Part shown: positions 8,246 to 16,128 of the stretch, piece by piece | Numbering within the stretch: the first letter of the stretch is position 1 | Layout of the letters: the number at the start of each line of letters is the position of its first letter | From: an uncultured Collinsella sp. | GTDB lineage: Bacteria; Actinomycetota; Coriobacteriia; Coriobacteriales; Coriobacteriaceae | Assembly: GCA_959602645.1 (NCBI GenBank) | Contig: CAUGTZ010000015.1 | Location: 4,201 to 68,200 of the forward strand | Direction of reading: 5' to 3' | DNA length: 64,000 nucleotides | Made by a program: the position numbers and the translations under genes | Notes under the pieces: model-generated | What the model was told of the DNA's origin: nothing | Database searches by the model: none | What the model saw: the letters and a program-made list of their open reading frames with translations, nothing else

Positions 8246-8674
8246 ATGGTGACGCTCGAGACATTGAGCTATCTATCGACTGCTCCGGACCAGTTCATCG
8301 ATATTACCGAGGATGTGCACGCTGCCATCGAACGCAGCTCGGTGACGAATGGCTTGGCGGCGATTATTTTGTCGCATACGACCTGCGGAATCGTGGTAAA
8401 CGAGGGGCTGCCCTGCGTGGAGACGGATCTTATGGAGACGCTTGATCGCATCGCCCCACTCGATGCCCCCTATGCGCATGCACACTTCCTGCCGAGCTAT
8501 GGAGCCACCGGTAACAACTCCTGTGGGCATATCAAGAGCATGATTTGTGGAAACAGTTGCTTCTTTCCCGTCCAAGATGGCCACATCGTGTGCGGAGGTG
8601 CCCAGAACATCTATCTTGCGGAGTTTGACGGTCCGCAGAAGCGAAAAGTGTACGTCGAGGTGCTGGGGGAGTAA
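8246..8674 (+). CDS. YjbQ-family protein (UPF0047, secondary thiamine-phosphate synthase-like)
   Basis: A 142-aa protein. A purine-rich AGGGGATGAG (8231-8240) overlaps the end of the preceding gene and sets ATG 8246. The family signature is clear: LSHTTCGIVVNEG, NSCGHIKSMICGNS, FPVQDGHIVCGGAQNIYLAEFDGP and a closing R-K-V-Y-V-E-V-L-G. YjbQ proteins form trimers and one member has weak thiamine phosphate synthase activity, but the physiological role is not settled. Here it is embedded in a sugar-type operon between an amidohydrolase and a BtpA/SgcQ protein, which suggests a catabolic role rather than vitamin synthesis. Confidence 0.85.
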   Translation: MVTLETLSYLSTAPDQFIDITEDVHAAIERSSVTNGLAAIILSHTTCGIVVNEGLPCVETDLMETLDRIAPLDAPYAHAHFLPSYGATGNNSCGHIKSMICGNSCFFPVQDGHIVCGGAQNIYLAEFDGPQKRKVYVEVLGE

Positions 8675-8707
8675 CGTCCCTGCAATGACCCTAAGAAGGA
8701 GCACGTT

Positions 8708-9517
8708 ATGTCGTTTCTAACCTCGATGTTCAAGACCGAAAAGCCGGTTATCGGAATGCTGCACCTGCGTCCTCTGCCGGGCGATCCACTGTATTACCCG
8801 GGCGGAAGCGTGTCGCAGGTCGTGGAAGCCGCAAAGCGCGATCTCGAGGCGTTGCAGCAGGGCGGTGTCGATGGCATTTTAATTACCAATGAGCTCTCGA
8901 TGCCCTATGAGCAGCATGTTTCTCCCTCAACCCTTGCATCGATGGGCTATGTAATCGGGGCTCTATCCCATGATCTGTCGACTCCTTGGGGAGCTGAAGC
9001 TATTTACGATGGTGATGCCACAATCGAGCTGTGCGCTGCCGTCGACGCGCAGTTCACGCGCTGCAATTTTTGCGGTGCCTGGGCCGGTGATCTCGGGCTG
9101 ATTAACCGAGATTTCGCTCACACCATGCGTCGCAAGGCGGCGCTGCGCCTGGACGACCTCAAGCTTTTTCACTTCATCACGAGCGAGGGCGAGGTTTATC
9201 TCAACGACCGCACGACCGCGGACATTGCCGATTCACTTCTCTTTAATTGCCTACCGGATGCGATGGTCATCGGCGGTTCGGCTGCCGGTCGTGGCGCTTC
9301 GGGCGAGCTTGCCGACGAGGTCCGCGAGCGTGTTGGCGAAGTGCCCGTGGTATGTGGCACCGGTTGTCGCGAAAATACCGTGGCTGACGTATTTGCTCAC
9401 TACGATGGCGCGTTTGTCGGCACGTGCTTAAAGCGCGACGGAAAGCTGGATGCCCCGATTGATGTTGAGCGGGTGGTTCGTTTTATGGCTGCCGCTCGTA
9501 CGGCGCGAGGGGAGTAG
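8708..9517 (+). CDS. BtpA/SgcQ-family TIM-barrel protein
   Basis: A 269-aa protein with the BtpA/SgcQ pattern: KPVIGMLHLRPLPGDPLYYPGG at residues 12-33, GVDGILITNELSMPY, GAEAIYDGDATIELCAAVDAQFTRCN, and a phosphate-binding-like C-terminal half with GGSAAGRGASGELADEVRE, VPVVCGTGCRENTV and GAFVGTCLKRDGK. BtpA was linked to photosystem I stability in cyanobacteria; SgcQ lies in an E. coli sugar phosphotransferase operon, and neither has a firmly known reaction. AAGAAGGAG precedes the ATG. It sits 6 bp before the FGGY kinase, so it probably acts on a phosphorylated sugar from that kinase. Confidence 0.82.
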   Translation: MSFLTSMFKTEKPVIGMLHLRPLPGDPLYYPGGSVSQVVEAAKRDLEALQQGGVDGILITNELSMPYEQHVSPSTLASMGYVIGALSHDLSTPWGAEAIYDGDATIELCAAVDAQFTRCNFCGAWAGDLGLINRDFAHTMRRKAALRLDDLKLFHFITSEGEVYLNDRTTADIADSLLFNCLPDAMVIGGSAAGRGASGELADEVRERVGEVPVVCGTGCRENTVADVFAHYDGAFVGTCLKRDGKLDAPIDVERVVRFMAAARTARGE

Positions 9518-9523
9518 GCACCT

Positions 9524-11041
9524 ATGGCGCTCTATCTGGGTATTGATATTGGGACAAGCGCCTCTAAAGGCGTTTTAATCGATGATCGATGCAACATCGT
9601 TTGCCAAGCCTCTTGTGGACATGAGACGGACAACCCGTGTGATGGATGGTACCAGCATGATGCTGAGGCAGTTTGGTGGGGCGATTTTTGCCGCTTGTCG
9701 CGCGAGCTGGTGATGCTATCGGGGGTTAACGCGGCGCAGATCGGATGCGTGGGCCTTTCCGCATTGGGTTGCGACTGTGTGCCGGTCGATACCGAGTGCA
9801 ACGCGCTGGCGCCCGCGATTTTGTATGGAGTCGATGCACGTTCGAAGCCGCAGATTGACGAGCTCCTTTCCGAATATGGGTCAGGTCGCGCACGCGAACT
9901 TTTCGGGCACGATCCCTGCTCATCAGATATTGCTCCTAAGATCTTATGGTTTAAGGAGAATATGCCCGAGGTGCACGAACGTGCCGCGAAGTTCCTGACG
10001 GCATCATCGTTTCTATGCGCAAAGTTGACGGGGCGTTTTACGGTGGACCGTTACTTGGCGGAGGATTTTCTTCCCCTATACGACCGCTACACTTGGAGGG
10101 TTGATGCTCGGGAATGTGCTCGTTTCTGCCGGCCTGACCAGATGGCGGAGGTAATGTCGGCTACCGATATTGCCGGGGCGATTACGCAGCGCGCGGCTGA
10201 GGCGACAGGGCTCGCGGCAGGGACACCTGTCTTAGTGGGAACGGGCGACTCTGGTGCCGAGGCCATTTCGACGGGTGTATTTCGTCCCGGCGATATGATG
10301 GTTCAGTTGGGGAGCACGGCGTATTTCATCTACCTAGCTGATCATATGGTCGATGATGCCCGCCTGTGGCCAGGGACGTTTATCATTCCCGGAACTTACG
10401 GGATCTGCGCGGGGACCAATACGGCGGGTGCACTCACATCGTGGCTGCGCCAAGAGCTGTATCGCGACGCCGTGGAGGCCGAGGGCCACGGTGGCCCCGA
10501 TGCATATTCGGTCATGGCGCATGATGCCGCCGATGTGGCGCCGGGTGCCGATGGGCTCCTGTGCCTGCCGTACTTTGCGGGGGAGCGTACTCCGCTCAAC
10601 GATCCCGAGGCACGTGGCGTCTTCTTTGGCCTGACCGGAAGGCATACGCGAGCCCATATGGTTCGCGCCGCCTTGGAAGGCGTCGCGTATACCGTTGCAT
10701 CCCATGTCGACATTATCGAGCGAGAGCATGGACTGCCAATTGGGCGCATTATGCTTGTCGGAGGTGGAACCAAGAATCCAGTTTGGATGCAGGCTATCGC
10801 CGACGTATGCGGGCGCGAGGTCTCGGTTGCCAAGGTTACGGTGGGCGCATGCTTCGGTGATGCCATCATGGCAGCTCTCGCAGGTGGCGCCTATGCATCA
10901 TGGGATGAACTCGCCCAAGTCCTTGGCGTTGCACAAACAATCGTGCCCGATATGGATGCCCACGAGCTATATGCGTCGCGTCGTCATATCTTTGACGAAT
11001 TGTATGCACGTAACCGTGATCTCATGCACGAATTGGTGTAA
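9524..11041 (+). CDS. FGGY-family carbohydrate kinase (xylulokinase-like)
   Basis: A 505-aa kinase of usual family length. N-terminal LGIDIGTSASKGVLID is the first phosphate loop, GWYQHDAEAVWW and GLSALGCDCVPVD belong to FGGY_N, and the C-terminal domain carries GTGDSGAEAISTG (catalytic Asp), LLCLPYFAGERTPLNDP and GGGTKNPVWMQAIADVCG (FGGY signature 2 region). It would phosphorylate a ketose, pentulose or polyol. The ATG is 6 bp after the BtpA gene. It is the last gene of the run; a hairpin at 11070-11098 follows. The true substrate is unknown. Confidence 0.85.
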   Translation: MALYLGIDIGTSASKGVLIDDRCNIVCQASCGHETDNPCDGWYQHDAEAVWWGDFCRLSRELVMLSGVNAAQIGCVGLSALGCDCVPVDTECNALAPAILYGVDARSKPQIDELLSEYGSGRARELFGHDPCSSDIAPKILWFKENMPEVHERAAKFLTASSFLCAKLTGRFTVDRYLAEDFLPLYDRYTWRVDARECARFCRPDQMAEVMSATDIAGAITQRAAEATGLAAGTPVLVGTGDSGAEAISTGVFRPGDMMVQLGSTAYFIYLADHMVDDARLWPGTFIIPGTYGICAGTNTAGALTSWLRQELYRDAVEAEGHGGPDAYSVMAHDAADVAPGADGLLCLPYFAGERTPLNDPEARGVFFGLTGRHTRAHMVRAALEGVAYTVASHVDIIEREHGLPIGRIMLVGGGTKNPVWMQAIADVCGREVSVAKVTVGACFGDAIMAALAGGAYASWDELAQVLGVAQTIVPDMDAHELYASRRHIFDELYARNRDLMHELV

Positions 11042-11069
11042 TGCTGCCGAATTGTACTGCCTGCCAATA

Positions 11070-11098
11070 GGGACTGCGTTGTGCGATTCGCATGTCCC
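11070..11098. terminator. Hairpin between convergent FGGY kinase and TatD genes
   Basis: GGGAC-TGCG (11070-11078) pairs with CGCA-T-GTCCC (11089-11098), a 9-bp stem with one bulge. It lies between convergent stops and may end transcription from both sides; flanking T runs are modest. Confidence 0.45.
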
Positions 11099-11120
11099 TT
11101 GGCATTTTTGCCCACAGGGG

Positions 11121-11903
11121 TTAGCGAAGGTCAAAAACAGAGTGCGCATTTGCTAAAACTACCGACTCGATGCGCTTTGCGTCACAGTTTTTGAGTGAGG
11201 CAATGTGCATCGAGGTCCTTGCGAGCGATCTGATGAGCGATTGCACACTTGTTTCTGTGTTTGGTTCGGCCGGCGCATCGGTCTCGAGCAGTAGACGGTC
11301 GAGTGGAATCTGTCGGGCATATTCGCGACCGCGCTTGGTGGCGAGCATACGCTCGTTCACGGAAAAATAGCAGCCTGCGTTTCGCGCACGGACGAACTCG
11401 TTCGAGGTACCGCTAAACCAGTGAAAGATGACGGCGGGGGAGTTGGGGCTTGGGGTGAGCAATCCATATGACTCAAGGGCGTCCAGTACGGTTCCTGCCG
11501 AACGAACAGCGTGAATTGATATCACGCGCCCGGCAAGAGGGTGCTGCACGAGTGCATCGCAGAGCCGGTCAAATGCCTGTACTTGTAGCGACTCGCTTCC
11601 GGCAAAACGAGCGGAAAAGTCGAGCCCGACCTCGCCGATCAAGCGTTCTTGTGCAGCGACTTCGCAAAGCAGATTGATTTCAGCGTTGCCACATCGTCCG
11701 TCGACGAGCCACCAGGGATGGAGGCCGATGCCGGCAAAGATATTTGAACGGCCGCAGGCGCGCTTCTTGGCGCGTGCAAAGTCGTGCGGATCGACGCCGC
11801 AGTCAAATAGAATCAGGCCCAGCGCCGTTGCCTCATCGGCAACGGCGTCCGGGTGAGCCATTAGATCAAGATGGCAGTGTGCATCAAATAACCGGGGCTC
11901 CAT
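11121..11903 (-). CDS. TatD-family metal-dependent hydrolase (DNase)
   Basis: A 260-aa TIM-barrel protein. It begins RLFDAHCHLD (metal H-x-H), then GIGLHPW, LIGEVGLDFS (metal Glu), VISIHAVRSAG, FHWFSG and LLLETDAPAEP (metal Asp), the TatD order. TatD enzymes are Mg-dependent 3'-5' exonucleases or DNases, used in repair and DNA turnover. The start is 14 bp after the end of tcdA on the same strand, so they form a two-gene unit. The ribosome site is weak (GCGCCGAG). Confidence 0.85.
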   Translation of the reverse strand: MEPRLFDAHCHLDLMAHPDAVADEATALGLILFDCGVDPHDFARAKKRACGRSNIFAGIGLHPWWLVDGRCGNAEINLLCEVAAQERLIGEVGLDFSARFAGSESLQVQAFDRLCDALVQHPLAGRVISIHAVRSAGTVLDALESYGLLTPSPNSPAVIFHWFSGTSNEFVRARNAGCYFSVNERMLATKRGREYARQIPLDRLLLETDAPAEPNTETSVQSLIRSLARTSMHIASLKNCDAKRIESVVLANAHSVFDLR

Positions 11904-11917
11904 CTCGGCGCGCTCCG

Positions 11918-12709
11918 CTAGTCTAGGCGCTGGCCATCGGCGCGCACGCGCTCGGTGCCGCGGCCACTGATCTGACGGATAACCTCGCCGGCGATCATCT
12001 GGCCCATGATGGGCGGCATAAAGCTGGCGGTTCCCAGCTCGGTGCGCTCGTGGATGTTGGAAGGATCGCGGGGCTGTGTCTTAACCGATTCCTCGCAGCT
12101 AAACAGTACGTGTAGGCTCTTGATTCCGCGCTTCTTACATTCTTTGCGCATAATGCGGCTCATGGGGTCACGTACCGTATCGAAGATGTCGGCAAAGCGG
12201 AGGCACTCGGGATGGAGTTTGTTGGCCCCGCCCATGGAGCTAACCAAACGGATGTCATGGTCCTGAGCATATTTGGCAATGGTGAGCTTGGCCGAGATGG
12301 TGTCGATGGCGTCGACGACGTAGTCGAGCTTGCCACCCGTCTGCTCCAAAACGCCCGCGAAGAACTCGTCGATGTTGTCGCTCAGCAGGTATTCGGTGCG
12401 CTTGATAACGCTGGCGGCGGGATTGATGTCGTGGATCATGGCTTCCATCACGTCAACCTTGCGCTTGCCGACGGTGCTGTGAAAGGCGATGGCCTGTCGA
12501 TTGATGTTGCTGGGCGCGACGATATCCTTGTCCAGAATCACAAAATGACCGATTCCGCCGCGGACAAGTGCCTCGCAGCAGTTGGAGCCCACGCCTCCGC
12601 AGCCGAGCACCAGCACCGTGGCGTTGGCGAGTCTATCGAGTGCCTCACGGCCCATGATGATCTCGAGTTTGGTGTCGCGTGTCTCGACGAGAGCGGCGGT
12701 TTCGGTCAT
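11918..12709 (-). CDS. tcdA: tRNA threonylcarbamoyladenosine dehydratase
   Basis: A 263-aa ThiF/E1-like enzyme. The start is the second of two in-frame ATGs (12709): a GGAGG directly abuts the first ATG (12715), whereas its 6-bp distance to the second is ideal. Motifs: residues 30-60 with LVLGCGGVGSNCCEALVRGG (ATP-binding, written here as a family pattern), the Arg-containing SNINRQAIAFHSTVGKRKVDVM segment, DYVVDAIDTISAKL, and MGGANKLHPE. TcdA (CsdL) uses ATP to cyclise t6A37 to ct6A in tRNA. TatD follows in the same transcript. Confidence 0.9.
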   Translation of the reverse strand: MTETAALVETRDTKLEIIMGREALDRLANATVLVLGCGGVGSNCCEALVRGGIGHFVILDKDIVAPSNINRQAIAFHSTVGKRKVDVMEAMIHDINPAASVIKRTEYLLSDNIDEFFAGVLEQTGGKLDYVVDAIDTISAKLTIAKYAQDHDIRLVSSMGGANKLHPECLRFADIFDTVRDPMSRIMRKECKKRGIKSLHVLFSCEESVKTQPRDPSNIHERTELGTASFMPPIMGQMIAGEVIRQISGRGTERVRADGQRLD

Positions 12710-12796
12710 AGACATCCTCCGATGGGGAAGCGAATCGTGTTTTAGCTATCACCATTATAGGTATTATCGCGATTCCATTTGAGCCCTAGGGGCTTG

Positions 12797-12928
12797 TTGA
12801 AATGAGGCGGTGATTCGCATAAGATGAAGCAGATGGCACCCGTTGCCGCGGGTTAGCCAACTCCGAAACACGTTTATGGCGTGAGAAGTGGCCGTCTTCG
12901 CATTACGCGGAGGCGGCTATTTTTTTGA
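12797..12928 (+). ncRNA. Candidate small RNA: promoter, two hairpins and a terminator, no gene
   Basis: TTGAAA (12797-12802) and TAAGAT (12820-12825) are 17 bp apart, predicting a start near 12832. About 60 nt later a terminator follows: GCCGTCTTCGC (12893 onward) with GCGGAGGCGGC, loop ATTAC, then TATTTTTTT to about 12927. In between, TGGC-A-CCCG pairs with CGGG-TTA-GCCA and CACG pairs with CGTG. The only open frame is seven codons (MAPVAAG). The element lies between the divergent tcdA and sdpR genes and has its own promoter and terminator. It may be a free small RNA or a leader element whose gene is absent; no known riboswitch class was recognised. Confidence 0.45.
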
Positions 12929-12936
12929 GTACAAGA

Positions 12937-12974
12937 TTAGATAGTTAGACAAACATCTAAATATCGAGTATAGT
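12937..12974 (+). promoter_or_regulatory. Promoter and palindromic operator of the ArsR/SdpR gene
   Basis: TTAGAT (12937-12942) and ATCTAA (12955-12960) form an inverted repeat that spans the -35-like TTAGAC (12945-12950); the -10-like TATAGT is at 12969-12974, 18 bp away. ArsR-type proteins usually bind such A/T-rich dyads, so autorepression is likely. Confidence 0.5.
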
Positions 12975-13008
12975 GTGCGCGTCATGAGGGGTGCTGAGAG
13001 GAGGTCCT

Positions 13009-13287
13009 ATGCCGGGAGAGGGTTTTAAGGCGCTTGCCGATCCAACGCGACGGCGCATTTTGGAGTTGCTGCGCGAGGGCAATTGTACGGCCGGGGAGCT
13101 TGCCGAGCATTTTGACATCAGCAAGCCGTCATTGAGCCATCATTTGGCGACGCTCAAAAACGCCGGGCTGGTGACCGACGAGCGCCATGGCCAAAACATC
13201 GTTTACAGCTTAAACACCACCGTCATGCAGGACTTGATTGGCTGGTTTATGGGCTTTACAAACACGGAAGGTGATAAGGATGAATAA
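13009..13287 (+). CDS. sdpR: ArsR/SdpR-family transcriptional repressor
   Basis: A 92-aa winged-helix protein. The start at 13009 follows GAGGAGGTC. Residues 5-80 match ArsR regulators: FKALADPTRRRILELLREG, GELAEHFDISKPSLSHHLATLKNAGLV (recognition helix) and ERHGQNIVYSLNTTV. There is no Cys-rich metal site, so it belongs with the SdpR-like members. Its last codons overlap the start of an SdpI-family gene by 8 bp, the same pairing as the Bacillus SdpR/SdpI immunity system, where SdpI titrates SdpR at the membrane. Confidence 0.85.
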   Translation: MPGEGFKALADPTRRRILELLREGNCTAGELAEHFDISKPSLSHHLATLKNAGLVTDERHGQNIVYSLNTTVMQDLIGWFMGFTNTEGDKDE

Positions 13288-13984
13288 CGAAAACAAGGGC
13301 ATTCACCCCACGGGGGTATCGTCGCGCGTGTGGATTGCGCTGGTCGTTCTGTGCGTCGCCAATGTCGTAGCGCACCTCATGGTGATGCCGAGCTTGCCTG
13401 CACAGATTCCCACGCACTGGGGCGCGAACGGCGCCGTCGATGGTTGGGGTCCTAGCTGGATGGCCTCCGCGCTCGGCGTGCTGCCTCTGGCGCTTCTCGC
13501 AATGTTCTGCGTGGTGCCGCGCATCGATCCCAAAGGTGAGGCATATCGAACCTCGGGCAAGTTCTATCAGGGCTTCGTAATCGCCTTCACCTTGTTCATG
13601 TGCGCCATAAGCTGGCTGGGAGAGCTTACGGTCTGGGGCGTGGTGCCGGCGGTCGGTTCGGTCAACGTGCTGATTTCCGGTGCTATCGGTTTGCTGTTCA
13701 TCGGCGTAGGCAACTACTTGCCGCGTGTGAAGCAGAACTATACGCTCGGTATCAAGACGCCTTGGGCGCTTGCCGATCCCGAGAACTGGCGCCGTACGCA
13801 GCGTTTTGGCGGCGCCTGCTTTATGGTGCTGGGTATTGGCCTGATTGTGATGGGCGTGGCAGGTGCGGTGCTTTCGAGTGAAGTCGTTGCCGCGGTGATT
13901 GCGGTTCTGGCGTTTGGTTCAGCCGGAGCTGCCTACGTCTATTCGTATCTGCTGTGGCGTAAATCGCAGCGAGCCGTTCGCTAA
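13280..13984 (+). CDS. sdpI: SdpI-family membrane protein (toxin immunity/signal type)
   Basis: A 234-aa protein with about six membrane helices. It begins after an AAGG site inside sdpR and overlaps it. Signature features are IPTHWGANGAVDGW near residues 40-55 (DUF1648 part), FCVVPRIDP, YLPRVKQNYTLGIKTPWALADPENWRRTQRFGG (the SdpI core). In Bacillus SdpI protects against the SDP toxin and recruits SdpR. No sdpC-like toxin gene is visible nearby, so it may serve against foreign toxins or in envelope stress. Confidence 0.85.
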   Translation: MNNENKGIHPTGVSSRVWIALVVLCVANVVAHLMVMPSLPAQIPTHWGANGAVDGWGPSWMASALGVLPLALLAMFCVVPRIDPKGEAYRTSGKFYQGFVIAFTLFMCAISWLGELTVWGVVPAVGSVNVLISGAIGLLFIGVGNYLPRVKQNYTLGIKTPWALADPENWRRTQRFGGACFMVLGIGLIVMGVAGAVLSSEVVAAVIAVLAFGSAGAAYVYSYLLWRKSQRAVR

Positions 13985-14050
13985 GGTTGCGGAAAACTAG
14001 CGTACGCAGTTCATAGTATGTTCTGGGGGACTTTTCCCAGGTAGTATTAG

Positions 14051-14077
14051 GGGGTGTGGGCAACCATGCCCCTTTTT
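14051..14077 (+). terminator. Terminator after sdpI
   Basis: GGGGTGTGG (14051-14059), GCAA tetraloop, CCATGCCCC (14064-14072), then TTTTT. Nine pairs with two G-T wobbles. Confidence 0.85.
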
Positions 14078-14168
14078 CGTTAAGTTTCAGAGCTGGTTTC
14101 CTCATTTCGTTTCCACTAAAGCGAATCAAGAATAGGGAAACAGCAGGTAGAAAGGATAAAACAGGCAT

Positions 14169-15848
14169 ATGGCGGAGTTTATCTACCAGATGTATCAGGC
14201 TCGCAAGGCCCATGGCGACAAGGTAATCCTTGACGACGTGACCCTGAGCTTCTACCCCGGTGCCAAGATCGGTGTCGTGGGCCCCAACGGCATGGGCAAG
14301 TCGACCCTGCTCAAGATCATGGCCGGCATTGAGGAGGTCTCCAACGGCGATGCCAGGCTCACCCCCGGCTACACCGTGGGTATCCTGCAGCAGGAGCCGC
14401 CGCTCGACGACGACAAGACCGTCATCGAGAACGTGCGCATGGCGTTTGGCGACATGATCGCCAAGGTCGATCGCTTCAATAAGATCGGCGAGGAGATGTG
14501 CGACCCGGATTGCGACATGGACGCCCTCATGGCAGAGATGGGCAAGCTCCAGGACGAGATTGACGCCGCCGACGGCTGGGATATCGATTCCAAACTCGGC
14601 CAGGCCATGGACGCTCTGCAGCTGCCCGATTCCGACATGCCGGTCAACGTGCTTTCCGGCGGCGAGCGCCGCCGTGTGGCCCTGTGCAAGCTGCTGCTTG
14701 AGGCTCCCGACCTGCTGCTGCTCGACGAGCCCACGAACCACCTGGACGCTGAGTCGATCCTGTGGCTCGAGCACTTCCTGCACAACTACCAGGGCGCGGT
14801 GCTTGCCGTCACGCACGATCGCTACTTCCTGGATAACGTTGCCGAGTGGATCTGCGAGGTCGACCGCGGCCACCTTTATCCCTACAAGGGCAACTACTCC
14901 ACGTATCTGGAGACCAAGGCCGCGCGTATCGAGGCGCAGGGCAACCGCGATGCCAAGCTCGCCAAGCGCATGGAGGCCGAGCTCGAGTGGGTACGCAGCT
15001 CGCCCAAGGCTCGCCAGGCCAAGAACAAGGCCCGTCTGGCTCGCTACGAGGAGATGGAGGCCGAGGCCCGCGCAAGCCAGAAGCTCGACTGGACCGACAT
15101 CCGCATCCCTGTGGGCCCGCGTCTGGGCAACAAGGTGCTCGAGGCCCATCACGTGCACAAGGAGTTCGATGGCCGTGTGCTCATCGACGATCTTTCGTTT
15201 ACGCTGCCGCGCAACGGCATCGTGGGCGTGATCGGTCCCAACGGCGTGGGCAAGACCACACTGTTCAAGACGATTGTGGGTCTGGAGCCGCTGACTTCGG
15301 GCGAGCTCGAGGTGGGCGAGACCGTCAAGATTTCTTACGTCGACCAGAACCGTTCCGGCATCGACCCCGATAAGAACCTATGGGAGGTCGTCTCGGACGG
15401 CCTGGACCACATGATGGTGGGCGAGACCGAGGTTCCGAGCCGCGCTTATGTGGCGAGCTTTGGCTTTAAGGGCCAGGACCAGCAGAAGCGCGCTGGCGTG
15501 CTCTCCGGCGGCGAGCGCAACCGTCTGAACTTGGCGCTTACGCTCAAGCAGGGCGGCAACCTGCTGCTCCTCGACGAGCCCACGAACGACCTCGACGTCG
15601 AGACGCTGTCCTCGCTCGAAGCGGCGCTGCTCGAGTTCCCGGGCTGCTCGGTGGTCATTAGCCACGATCGTATGTTCCTGGACCGCGTTGCCACGCACAT
15701 TCTGGCGTGGGAGGGCACCGACGAGAATCCGGGCAACTGGTATTGGTTCGAGGGCAACTTCGAGGCCTATCAGGCCAACCGCATCGAGCGCCTGGGCGAG
15801 GACGCAGCCCAGCCGCATCGTATTCACCGCAAGCTCACGCGTGACTAG
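14169..15848 (+). CDS. ettA: Energy-dependent translational throttle protein EttA (ABC-F ATPase)
   Basis: A 559-aa soluble protein with two ABC domains and no membrane segments, the expected EttA length. Domain 1: GPNGMGKSTLLK (Walker A, about 39-50), LSGGERRRVALCKLLL, LLLLDEPTNHLD. The linker is charged (residues 245-300). Domain 2: GPNGVGKTTLFKT, LSGGERNRLNLALTL, LLLLDEPTNDLD. EttA binds the ribosomal E site and gates the first elongation steps according to ATP level. It is monocistronic, with terminators on both sides. Confidence 0.92.
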   Translation: MAEFIYQMYQARKAHGDKVILDDVTLSFYPGAKIGVVGPNGMGKSTLLKIMAGIEEVSNGDARLTPGYTVGILQQEPPLDDDKTVIENVRMAFGDMIAKVDRFNKIGEEMCDPDCDMDALMAEMGKLQDEIDAADGWDIDSKLGQAMDALQLPDSDMPVNVLSGGERRRVALCKLLLEAPDLLLLDEPTNHLDAESILWLEHFLHNYQGAVLAVTHDRYFLDNVAEWICEVDRGHLYPYKGNYSTYLETKAARIEAQGNRDAKLAKRMEAELEWVRSSPKARQAKNKARLARYEEMEAEARASQKLDWTDIRIPVGPRLGNKVLEAHHVHKEFDGRVLIDDLSFTLPRNGIVGVIGPNGVGKTTLFKTIVGLEPLTSGELEVGETVKISYVDQNRSGIDPDKNLWEVVSDGLDHMMVGETEVPSRAYVASFGFKGQDQQKRAGVLSGGERNRLNLALTLKQGGNLLLLDEPTNDLDVETLSSLEAALLEFPGCSVVISHDRMFLDRVATHILAWEGTDENPGNWYWFEGNFEAYQANRIERLGEDAAQPHRIHRKLTRD

Positions 15849-15858
15849 TAGCAAGTAG

Positions 15859-15888
15859 AAAGGCCGCCAGCAAGGGCGGCCTTTCTTG
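15859..15888 (+). terminator. Terminator after ettA
   Basis: AAAGGCCGCC (15859-15868) and GGCGGCCTTT (15875-15884), 10-bp perfect stem with a 6-nt loop, then CTT. Confidence 0.88.
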
Positions 15889-16060
15889 TAGCAATTGCAC
15901 TGCAGCTATGCCCTGGCTGCTGGTTTGATTCATAATCAAAGTCATCTCTTTGGGATTAAAGCCCGTTTTTGCTATGAGTGATTTTCTAATTCCGTTTAAA
16001 ACGTAAAGACGTATTGGGTTACAAGGACATAAGCAAATCGAATTGAAATATAACCAGTGC

Positions 16061-16072
16061 TGTAACGTTACA
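16061..16072. promoter_or_regulatory. 12-bp perfect palindrome upstream of the exported peptidase-like gene
   Basis: TGTAACGTTACA is a perfect palindrome 57 bp before the ATG at 16129, in an AT-rich leader that contains TATAGAAT about 10 bp downstream. It resembles a dimeric repressor site; the regulator is unknown. The rest of 15889-16060 shows nothing recognisable. Confidence 0.4.
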
Positions 16073-16128
16073 AAAAAGGTTATAGAATAGGAGTATCTTA
16101 TAAGTCGCTCCTCTAGAAAGAAGAACAT

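Noticed and set aside
13009..13984. SdpR/SdpI pair as part of a full SDP cannibalism operon
   Set aside because: No sdpABC-like toxin or maturation genes nearby; only the immunity/regulator pair is present.
13821..15158. 445-codon minus-strand frame over ettA
   Set aside because: Antisense shadow crossing the sdpI terminator; low-complexity Leu/Gly/His composition.
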